Source: Chloroflexota bacterium (GTDB taxonomy: Bacteria > Chloroflexota > Limnocylindria > Limnocylindrales > CSP1-4). From it: a stretch of DNA of 12,719 bases. Positions 1-5,640 of this stretch are shown here, piece by piece. The position numbers and the translations under genes are program-made. The stretch is from NCBI GenBank assembly GCA_013694835.1, contig JACDBP010000286.1:1-12719 (forward strand), in the 5' to 3' direction. The notes under the pieces were generated by a model, which saw only the letters and a program-made list of their open reading frames with translations, did no database searches and was not told where the DNA came from. Positions within the stretch are counted from its first letter, which is position 1; the number at the start of each line of letters is the position of its first letter.

Positions 1-2
1 GG

Positions 3-1298
3 ACGACGCCAGCGGTCGGTGGCGGAGCGCCGCCGGCCGCCGACGGGCAGCGACGCATCGCCTGGCTGACCCGTGTCGAGCTCGACCGGAACGGGCGCTG
101 GTTGCTGGTCGGCAAGGCCGCGCGAGCCTTCGGGTTCGGCCTCAACTCGGTGGCGCTGGGGCTGTACATGGCCGAGCTCCGGCTGTCCGGAGCGGCGATC
201 GGGCTGGTGCTCAGTGGAGCGCTCATCGGCACGATGCTGCTGACGCTCGTCGTCGCGCTGGGCGGCGATCGCCTCGGGCGGCGGCGGCTGCTGGCCGCAG
301 GAGCGCTCCTGATGACCCTGGCGCTGCTCATCCCGGTCGTCCGGGGCGACCTGCTGGTGTTGATCCTCGTGGGGCTGACGGGGATGGTGGCGGTGACCAG
401 CAACGAATCGTCGGGCCTGCAGAGCATCGATCAGGCCGTGCTGCCGCAGACCGTGCCAACGCGGGAACGGACGGCGGCGTTCGCGCTCTACAACGTGGTC
501 GCGGCCGCGTTCACGGCCCTCGGAGCGCTGGCCATCGGGCCCCTGACGACGTTCGCCGAGGCATCGGGCCTGCAGGGCGCCGATCGGTACACGCTTGCCT
601 TCGCCGCGTATGCCATCACCGGACTGGTGGCGCTGTTCGCCGCCCTCCGGCTCGATCGGCGTGCCGAATCGGGTGGCCCCGTGGAGCGGGGGTTCGGCGT
701 CCGGCGGTCGCGGGGGATCGTCGCTCGCCTGAGCCTGCTGTTCGGTCTGGACTCGTTCGCCGGTGGGCTCGTCGTCCAGAGCTTCCTCGCCTACTGGTTC
801 GCCACGCGCTTCGGGCTCGCCCCGGCGACCATCGGCGTGCTGTTCTTCGCGGGGAGTCTGTTGAGCGCAGGTTCGTTCCCCGTCGCCGCGTGGCTGGCGA
901 CGCGGATCGGCTTGATCAACACCATGGTCTTCAGCCACATCCCGGCCAGCATCCTCTTGATCGGCATGGCCGTCGCACCGGACGTCTGGCTGGCGGGGCT
1001 GCTCTTCCTGCTGCGAGCCGGCCTTTCCTCGATGGACATCCCCACCCGCCAGTCCTACACGATGGCCGTCGTCGATCCCGAGGAGCGTACGGCCACCGCC
1101 GGGGTGACGAGCCTCGCCCGGAGCGCGGCCCAGGCGGCGGGTCCGGTCCTTGCCGGCGCGCTCCTGGTGCCGCTTGGCCTGGGCGTGCCCCTGATCGCCA
1201 GTGCGGTGCTCAAGATCAGCTACGACCTCGGGTTGTTCGCACTGTTCCGTAGGCGCCCGGCACCGGGTGAGACCGAGCGTGCCGCCGGGCGCTGGTAG
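3..1298 (+). CDS. MFS transporter, 5'-partial
   Basis: This is a polytopic membrane transporter of the major facilitator superfamily, probably a drug or metabolite efflux carrier; the substrate cannot be read from the sequence. A TTG at 102 is a possible start, but the same frame is open to the window edge and reads sensibly upstream (…IAWLTRVELDRNGRWLLVGKAARAF), so the true start is probably left of the window. The loop GGDRLGRRR, between the second and third helices, matches MFS motif A (GxxxDRxGRR). About 11-12 hydrophobic segments are visible, with a basic central loop near 640-720 (RLDRRAESGG…RRSRG) dividing the two six-helix halves. The C-terminal half contains SSMDIPTRQSY and ERTATAGVTSLARS, typical of this fold. 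The TAG stop overlaps a -10-like hexamer for the next gene. Family is confident; specificity is unknown. Confidence 0.88.
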   Translation, partial: TTPAVGGGAPPAADGQRRIAWLTRVELDRNGRWLLVGKAARAFGFGLNSVALGLYMAELRLSGAAIGLVLSGALIGTMLLTLVVALGGDRLGRRRLLAAGALLMTLALLIPVVRGDLLVLILVGLTGMVAVTSNESSGLQSIDQAVLPQTVPTRERTAAFALYNVVAAAFTALGALAIGPLTTFAEASGLQGADRYTLAFAAYAITGLVALFAALRLDRRAESGGPVERGFGVRRSRGIVARLSLLFGLDSFAGGLVVQSFLAYWFATRFGLAPATIGVLFFAGSLLSAGSFPVAAWLATRIGLINTMVFSHIPASILLIGMAVAPDVWLAGLLFLLRAGLSSMDIPTRQSYTMAVVDPEERTATAGVTSLARSAAQAAGPVLAGALLVPLGLGVPLIASAVLKISYDLGLFALFRRRPAPGETERAAGRW

Positions 1299-1301
1299 GA
1301 T
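1296..1301 (+). promoter_or_regulatory. candidate extended -10 (TAGGAT) upstream of the FmdB gene
   Basis: The hexamer TAGGAT is preceded by TGG, giving TGgTAGGAT, a good extended -10 of the actinobacterial type. It overlaps the stop codon of the MFS gene. Transcription would begin near 1307-1309, where an ATG lies. No convincing -35 (TTGACA-like) element is found 16-18 bases upstream. This is a sequence match only. Confidence 0.4.
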
Positions 1302-1308
1302 GCCGAGG

Positions 1309-1329
1309 ATGTTCCTCCTCCGCGGCTGA
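1309..1329 (+). other. possible leaderless six-codon minigene (MFLLRG) before the FmdB gene
   Basis: An ATG falls about where transcription from the -10 at 1296 would start. It opens a six-codon reading frame (MFLLRG) ending in TGA six bases before the FmdB start. The minigene is in frame with the FmdB gene but separated from it by that stop. Translation of it could feed re-initiation at 1336, where no clear Shine-Dalgarno is present. It may equally be chance. Confidence 0.22.
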
Positions 1330-1335
1330 CCGGCG

Positions 1336-1797
1336 ATGCCCGTCTACGACTACGCCTGTTCCGCGTGCGGTCACCGGATCGAGGTCATCCACGGCCGCGA
1401 TGAGCCCGGGCCGATCGCCTGCGCTGCCTGCGGTGGTTCGATGCGCAAGCTGATGTCGGCGGCTGCGATCGTGTTTCGGGGATCCGGCTGGGCCAAGCGC
1501 GATCGAGCGGTGACCACGTCACCGAGCTCCGCCAAGGGTGATGGCGAAGGGAGTGGCACCGGGAGCAGCGATCGCGACCCCGCGCGTGGCGGCGCAGGCA
1601 GCGATCGCGACTCCGGCACCGGCGACGGCGCAGCGCCGGCCAGAGGCGACACGACCAAGACGCCCGCGACGACGTCGACCGAGACGAAGGGGCAGAAGAC
1701 CAGCGGAACCGAGGCCGGCCGCGACTCGAAGCAGCGCCAGGAGGGCCGCCCGGGGCCCAGGGGTTCGGCGCCGGCACCTGGAGGCGGGAGCGACTGA
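1336..1797 (+). CDS. FmdB family zinc-ribbon protein with long low-complexity tail
   Basis: This small zinc-ribbon protein belongs to the FmdB/CxxC_CxxC_SSSS family, whose members are proposed regulators or accessory proteins of unproven function. The N-terminus has the family pattern: MPVYDYACSACGHRIEV, then C29-A-A-C32-G-G, then RKLMSAAAIVFRGSGW. Cys8, Cys11, Cys29 and Cys32 would bind one zinc ion. Residues from about 55 to 153 are a disordered tail rich in Ser, Gly, Asp, Thr, Lys and Arg, ending in a Gly/Pro run; such tails are common and vary in this family. The tail contains a repeated SDRD unit, encoded by an exact 14-base direct repeat at 1565-1578 and 1598-1611. It precedes the YihY gene by 22 bases, so the two are probably co-transcribed. 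Confidence 0.85.
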   Translation: MPVYDYACSACGHRIEVIHGRDEPGPIACAACGGSMRKLMSAAAIVFRGSGWAKRDRAVTTSPSSAKGDGEGSGTGSSDRDPARGGAGSDRDSGTGDGAAPARGDTTKTPATTSTETKGQKTSGTEAGRDSKQRQEGRPGPRGSAPAPGGGSD

Positions 1798-1806
1798 CGA
1801 TGCCCG

Positions 1807-1814
1807 AAGAGGTG
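1807..1814 (+). promoter_or_regulatory. ribosome binding site that fixes the YihY start
   Basis: AAGAGGTG lies a few bases before the GTG at 1820. This decides the start of the membrane protein, because the same frame is open back to an ATG at 1538 inside the FmdB tail, where the translation is only Arg/Ala/Pro-rich shadow. Confidence 0.6.
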
Positions 1815-1819
1815 CTCGC

Positions 1820-2767
1820 GTGACGAACGCCAAGCCGGACGGGCCGATCTCCGCTCTGCAGCGGCGAGTCGAAGCGATCGCCAAGCGCGTCCAGGCCATC
1901 CCCACCGTCCGGCGCTTCCAGACCATCCTGCAGGGGGCCGATGACGCTGGAGGCGGACTCCTTGCTGCCGGCCTCGCGTTCAGCGCGCTGTTCGCGCTGC
2001 TGCCGGCCCTCCTCACCCTCGTCGGCATCGCCGGGTTCCTCATCGAGGACCCCGAGCGGCGTGCAGCGCTGATCGCCAGCCTTGTGGCACGCGTACCGCC
2101 ACTCGCCGGGCCGATCAGTGACTCGCTGGAGAAGCTGGTCAACGACCGGGCGCCGTTCTCGATCATCGGCATCCTCGGCCTCGCCTGGGGCGCCAGCAAC
2201 TTCTACGGTGGCCTGGACACCGCGATGGCACGGCTGTTCCCGGGCGGACGTCTCCACGATTTCATCGAGCAGCGGATCCGCGGCCTGATCGCGCTCATCG
2301 GGCTGATCACAGCGGCGCTTGGGACGGTCGCCGTCGGCAGCGTCTGGTCGATCGTCGAGACCACGTTCGCCTCCGGGAACGAGCTGTTCCTGTGGCGGTT
2401 GGTCGGGCCTGGGCTGACGGTCGTCGTCATGATCCTCGCGACGCTGCTGACTTACCGCTTCGTGCCCACCGCGCCGCCGGGCTGGCGCGCGGCCTTCAAG
2501 CCGGCGATCGTCGCGGGTCTCGCCATCGGTCTCCTGACGAGTGCGTTCACGCTCATCGCAGCCCGCATCGTCGGCGTGCTGGCGGTGTTCGGGGTGCTCG
2601 CGGCGCTCTTCGGAGCCCTGATCTGGTTGAGCTACGTCTTCCAGGTCCTCATCTGGGGCGCGGCATGGGCTCGCGTGCGACGCGACGAGGAATCGATGCG
2701 CAAGGCAGCCGAGCCACCGCCGGTGCGAACACCGCGAGATGCCAGCGACGAGGATCTGACCGGCTGA
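1820..2767 (+). CDS. YihY/BrkB (UPF0761) family inner-membrane protein
   Basis: This is an integral membrane protein of about 315 residues, the usual size for the YihY/virulence-factor BrkB family (once mis-assigned as RNase BN). Its molecular role is not settled. The family pattern is visible: a cytoplasmic N-terminal segment (RRFQTILQGADDAGGG), a first helix (LLAAGLAFSALFALLPALLTLVGIAG), the region FSIIGILGLAWGASNFYGGLDTAMARLF, then several helices including YRFVPTAPPGWRAAFKPAIVAG and the C-terminal ALIWLSYVFQVLIWGAAWARV. About six membrane segments are expected, followed by a short charged tail. The GTG start is chosen from the Shine-Dalgarno at 1807 and because residues encoded upstream do not resemble the family. 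A possible hairpin terminator and a new promoter follow before fhaA. Confidence 0.87.
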   Translation: MTNAKPDGPISALQRRVEAIAKRVQAIPTVRRFQTILQGADDAGGGLLAAGLAFSALFALLPALLTLVGIAGFLIEDPERRAALIASLVARVPPLAGPISDSLEKLVNDRAPFSIIGILGLAWGASNFYGGLDTAMARLFPGGRLHDFIEQRIRGLIALIGLITAALGTVAVGSVWSIVETTFASGNELFLWRLVGPGLTVVVMILATLLTYRFVPTAPPGWRAAFKPAIVAGLAIGLLTSAFTLIAARIVGVLAVFGVLAALFGALIWLSYVFQVLIWGAAWARVRRDEESMRKAAEPPPVRTPRDASDEDLTG

Positions 2768-2774
2768 CCCGGAA

Positions 2775-2795
2775 GCGCCGTCCGAGGGTCGGCGC
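2775..2795 (+). terminator. weak hairpin between YihY and fhaA genes
   Basis: GCGCCG (2775-2780) is the exact inverse of CGGCGC (2790-2795). The 9-base loop could add two more C-G pairs. It lies just after the YihY stop and before the fhaA promoter, where a terminator would make sense. There is no proper U-tract, only CCTCCTTT shortly downstream, so termination is uncertain. Confidence 0.3.
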
Positions 2796-2804
2796 AGCCT
2801 CCTT

Positions 2805-2813
2805 TGCTACACT
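2805..2813 (+). promoter_or_regulatory. extended -10 promoter of fhaA, predicted leaderless start
   Basis: TGCTACACT is an extended -10 (TG, one base, then TACACT). It ends nine bases before the ATG at 2823, so the transcript should start at or within a few bases of that ATG. No Shine-Dalgarno lies between them. Both facts point to a leaderless mRNA for fhaA. No clear -35 is seen, which is tolerated with an extended -10. Confidence 0.5.
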
Positions 2814-2822
2814 CCCCGGCCG

Positions 2823-3686
2823 ATGGCTCGCCCATTCGCCGCTCTGGAGCGCTTCTTCGAGCGCCTGTTCGAACGCCCTGCGGCGCGTCTGTTCCAGACA
2901 CGACTGCAGCCGGTCCAGCTCCAGGGACGCCTCGAGCGAGCGATGGAGTCGGAGCGGCGCCTGAGCGGGGACCGGACGTACGTGCCGAGCCGTTACCGGA
3001 TCCTCGTCAACCCGTCCGACATCGTCGCCTTCGACGGGTTCCGGGCGACCGTCGAGCGTGACCTGGCCGAGTCCCTCCACGCGCGTGCCCGGCAGCGCGG
3101 CTACACGCTGCTGGAACGACCGACCGTCTCGATCGCCGCGTCGGCCGAGGTGCCGCGAGGCGACGTCGTTGTCCGGCCGGATACGGGCGCGCCGCTCCAG
3201 CCACCTGGTGCCCCAGGCCGCGGAGCGGCCGCTCAGCAACCCCCGCCGCCGCCTCCACCCCCCGGATTCGCGTCGAGCGGCTCGTACCCCGGATCCGGCG
3301 GCGCGGCTCCGGGCGCAGGGGCGTTCGGGCAGGATCCCGATCTCGCTGCCGCCGCGCGCACGGCCGTCTTCCAGGTCCCCGCCGCCCGGACGCCGAGCGT
3401 GGTGATCGACGTGCGCATGCCGGGCGGGCCGGTGTCGAGGCTGACGGTTCGCGGCGGAACGATCCGCATCGGCCGGGCCGAGGACAACGAGCTAGTGCTG
3501 GAGGACGACCGAGTCTCGCGCCATCATGGCCAGCTGGCCACCCGCCAGGGCCGGCTCGTGTACTCCGACCTGGGGAGCACCAACGGATCGTATGCGAACG
3601 GTTCGAGGGTGAGTGAGATCGCACTCGGACCAGGCGACGTGCTCCACCTCGGCGGGTCGACGCTGACGGTACAGGCCGGCCTCTGA
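2823..3686 (+). CDS. fhaA: FhaA-like protein: DUF3662 domain plus C-terminal FHA domain
   Basis: This is a cytoplasmic phosphopeptide-binding regulator of cell-wall growth. In Mycobacterium, FhaA binds phosphorylated partners such as the lipid II flippase MviN. Residues 1-115 match the FhaA N-terminal domain (DUF3662): MARPFAALERFFERLFERPAARLF, then LQGRLERAMESERRLS, then YVPSRYRILVNPSDI. Residues about 120-190 are a Pro/Gly/Ala linker with a run of eight prolines. The FHA domain occupies about 195-285, with Gly217-Arg218, Ser232-Arg-His-His235 and GSTNG (251-255) as the phosphothreonine-binding loops, all intact. A single base separates its stop from the fhaB start, so the genes are translationally coupled. 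Domain order and neighbours make the assignment firm; partners here are not known. Confidence 0.93.
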   Translation: MARPFAALERFFERLFERPAARLFQTRLQPVQLQGRLERAMESERRLSGDRTYVPSRYRILVNPSDIVAFDGFRATVERDLAESLHARARQRGYTLLERPTVSIAASAEVPRGDVVVRPDTGAPLQPPGAPGRGAAAQQPPPPPPPPGFASSGSYPGSGGAAPGAGAFGQDPDLAAAARTAVFQVPAARTPSVVIDVRMPGGPVSRLTVRGGTIRIGRAEDNELVLEDDRVSRHHGQLATRQGRLVYSDLGSTNGSYANGSRVSEIALGPGDVLHLGGSTLTVQAGL

Positions 3687-3687
3687 C

Positions 3688-4131
3688 GTGGATGCCTTCA
3701 CCCTCAGCCTGTGGGTCCTACGCCTGGCGTTCGTGGGGCTGCTGTACCTGTTCTTCGTGTTCCTGGCCCGCGCTCTCTGGCGCGACCTGCGCACGACCAT
3801 CACGGAGACGGGCCGTGCCCTCGGTCGACTGATCGTGGTCGGCTCGCCCGGTGGTGTGCCGCCGGAGGGTCTCTCGGTCCCCCTGGACGCGGTCACGAGC
3901 CTGGGACGTGACGTGAACAACTCCATCGTCGTGGAGGACGACTTCGCGTCCGCCGATCACGCGGTGCTGACCTTCCGTGGCCGCGCCTGGTACGTGGAGG
4001 ATCGCGGCAGCACGAACGGCACGTACCTCAACGGCCAGCGGGTGGAGAACGTCGCCCCCATGGGCTTCGGCGACGAGCTCCAGGTGGGCCGCGTCCGATT
4101 CCGCCTGGAACGGGTCGCACCGGGCGCATGA
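3688..4131 (+). CDS. fhaB: FhaB-like membrane-anchored FHA protein
   Basis: This short protein (147 residues) has one N-terminal transmembrane helix (about residues 7-27, VLRLAFVGLLYLFFVFL), followed by the charged RALWRDLRTT, so the FHA domain is in the cytoplasm. The FHA domain spans about 60-143: LGR (Gly73-Arg74), Ser88-Ala-Asp-His91, and GSTNGTYLNG (107-116). The Ser and His of the usual SxxH motif are kept, but the Arg often found before His is Asp. Its mycobacterial counterpart FhaB/FipA links septal proteins to peptidoglycan synthesis through phosphothreonine binding. It starts with GTG one base after fhaA and overlaps the next gene by ATGA. In Actinobacteria pstP would come next; here the SEDS gene follows directly. 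Confidence 0.92.
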   Translation: MDAFTLSLWVLRLAFVGLLYLFFVFLARALWRDLRTTITETGRALGRLIVVGSPGGVPPEGLSVPLDAVTSLGRDVNNSIVVEDDFASADHAVLTFRGRAWYVEDRGSTNGTYLNGQRVENVAPMGFGDELQVGRVRFRLERVAPGA

Positions 4132-5564
4132 CCCTGGGGGCCACGTTGCGGCGTGTCCGCGTGCGGCCGCGCATGCGGATCCGAGAGCTGGTGCTGCTTG
4201 CGTCAGTCTCCATGGCCCTGGTGGTCGGCTGGGCCAGTCTCGCCTCGCACGTGGCGGGCAGCCTGACGCTGGGCCGGCAGTTCAGTCACCTCGTGCTGTA
4301 CCTCGGAGCGGTCTTCGCGGTCCACCTGGCCTTCGTCGTCGCCGGGCGACGCACCGATCAGCTGCTGCTGCCGGTGATCGCTTTGCTGGGCGGCCTCTCG
4401 CTGCTGCTCATGGAGCGGTTGCCCCAGGGTCTCGCCACCCAGGACATGGGCGGCGTGGAACTGGGCCTCGCGTCGTTGCAGCTGCTCTGGCTCGGTGTCG
4501 CGATGCTGCTCGTGGCCGCCATCGCCATCGGTGTCCGGAGCGATGGCTGGCTGCGCTACTACAAGTACACCTGGGCGGCGGTCGGGGTCGGACTGCTGTT
4601 GCTGGTGTTCGTGCTCGGTGAGGAGACGAACGGAGCACGGCTCTCCCTCCGGATCGGGCCTCTCCAGGGGCAGCCGTCGGAGCTGCTCAAGGTCATCCTC
4701 GTGGTGTTCCTTGCCGGCTACCTTGCCGACAACCGCACGCTGCTCGCGCAAGCCTCCACGCGGTTCGGCCCGATCAAGCTGCCACCCGTGCCGTACCTCC
4801 TGCCGATGGTCGCGATGTGGGGCATCGCCCTGGCGGTGGTCATCTTCCAGCGCGATCTCGGCGCGGCGCTGCTGTTCTTCAGCATCTTCCTGACACTGCT
4901 CTACGTCGCCACGCGGCGCGCTTCGTACGTCGTCCTTGGCGGGCTCCTCTTCGTGGGCGGCAGCAGTGTCTTGTACTTCGTGTTCGGCCACGTCCAGGAC
5001 CGGGTCGACATCTGGATCGACCCGTTCGTGGACCCGCTGGACCGCGGTTTCCAGATCATCCGCGCCCTGTACGCCTTTGGTCGTGGCGGCATCGTCGGCA
5101 CCGGGCTCGGGGCGGGGCTGCCCCAGGTCGGCGAGAGCCTGGCGATCCCGGCGGTCCACACCGACTTCGTGTTCACGGCGCTGTCGGAGGAGCTGGGCCT
5201 GCTGGGAGGCTTCGTGATCCTGGGGCTGTACCTGGTCATCGCGGAGCGGGGGCTGCGGATCGCCGCCGCGGCCGACGACGACTTCCGGGCGCTCCTGGCC
5301 GCCGGCCTGACGCTCGTCATCGTGCTCCAGGCGGCGATCATCGCGGGCGGCAACCTGCGGGTCTTTCCCCTCACCGGGATCACCCTGCCGTTCATCAGCT
5401 ACGGCGGTTCGTCGCTCCTGGCGAACGCGATCGTCATCGGGCTGCTGCTTGCCCTGAGCGACCGTGGGCCCGAGCGGCTGGCGGCGCCCTCGGCCGGGCG
5501 CCGGCGTGGGTTCCGGGCGGGCATGCGTGCCGTGGGTGGTCGCATCGAGAAGGTGATCTCATGA
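4128..5564 (+). CDS. rodA: SEDS family peptidoglycan glycosyltransferase (RodA/FtsW)
   Basis: This polytopic enzyme polymerises lipid II into glycan strands in partnership with a class B PBP, encoded next. The protein has 478 residues and about ten hydrophobic segments. Family motifs in order are GARLSLRIGPLQGQPSELLKV (about 170-190), FQRDLGAALLFF, the large extracellular loop with VDIWIDPF…GRGGIVGTGLG, then VHTDFVFTALSEELGLLGG. In that last motif Asp346 corresponds to the catalytic Asp of RodA proteins. Near the C-terminus is FPLTGITLPFISYGGSSLLAN. The cluster position between fhaB and pbpA matches mycobacterial rodA, but sequence alone cannot separate RodA from FtsW. Start and end are both ATGA overlaps, with fhaB upstream and with a tiny ORF at 5561 downstream. 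The extension after the last helix is Arg/Gly-rich. Confidence 0.93.
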   Translation: MTLGATLRRVRVRPRMRIRELVLLASVSMALVVGWASLASHVAGSLTLGRQFSHLVLYLGAVFAVHLAFVVAGRRTDQLLLPVIALLGGLSLLLMERLPQGLATQDMGGVELGLASLQLLWLGVAMLLVAAIAIGVRSDGWLRYYKYTWAAVGVGLLLLVFVLGEETNGARLSLRIGPLQGQPSELLKVILVVFLAGYLADNRTLLAQASTRFGPIKLPPVPYLLPMVAMWGIALAVVIFQRDLGAALLFFSIFLTLLYVATRRASYVVLGGLLFVGGSSVLYFVFGHVQDRVDIWIDPFVDPLDRGFQIIRALYAFGRGGIVGTGLGAGLPQVGESLAIPAVHTDFVFTALSEELGLLGGFVILGLYLVIAERGLRIAAAADDDFRALLAAGLTLVIVLQAAIIAGGNLRVFPLTGITLPFISYGGSSLLANAIVIGLLLALSDRGPERLAAPSAGRRRGFRAGMRAVGGRIEKVIS

Positions 5565-5584
5565 GCCGCAGGCCCGTCTCGTGA
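5561..5584 (+). other. minigene 1 (MSRRPVS), coupled to rodA
   Basis: The ATG overlaps the rodA stop (ATGA), and AAGGTGA at 5550-5556 is a good Shine-Dalgarno. After seven codons it meets TGA, which overlaps a GTG at 5581. Start signals are better than those of pbpA, so ribosomes may well initiate here. It may be a relic of an older pbpA start or a re-initiation relay. Confidence 0.4.
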
Positions 5585-5593
5585 GGCGGGCCT
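5570..5593 (+). other. GC-rich hairpin in rodA–pbpA spacer
   Basis: AGGCCCGTCT (5570-5579) can pair with AGGCGGGCCT (5584-5593) through ten pairs including one G-U, leaving a CGTG tetraloop. It uses repeat copy one plus unique bases and cannot form at copy two. No U-tract follows, so it is more likely a stabiliser, a ribosome obstacle or chance than a terminator. Confidence 0.4.
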
Positions 5594-5640
5594 CTCCCGA
5601 GCCGGGGTCCGGTCTCATGAGCCGCAGGTCCGTCTCGTGA
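5581..5640 (+). other. minigene 2 (19 codons), overlapping pbpA start
   Basis: GTG at 5581 overlaps the stop of minigene 1. It opens 19 codons ending ..MSRRSVS and TGA (5638-5640), which overlaps the GTG start of pbpA at 5637. An internal in-frame ATG at 5617 could start the shorter MSRRSVS version. This gives an unbroken chain of stop/start overlaps from rodA to pbpA. Translation is unproven. Confidence 0.3.

Noticed and set aside
1538..1819. Upstream extension of the YihY frame to an ATG at 1538
   Set aside because: It lies inside the FmdB coding region; the translation is Arg/Ala/Pro-rich and unlike the family. A good Shine-Dalgarno and GTG exist at 1807-1822.
4203..5159. Open frame (318 codons) on the - strand opposite rodA
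   Set aside because: Composition is Gln/Glu/Arg/His-rich, the antisense image of a membrane protein; no domain seen.
5570..5593. Hairpin as a terminator separating rodA from pbpA
   Set aside because: No U-tract follows, and the overlapping mini-ORF chain implies that translation continues through the site, so termination here is unlikely.
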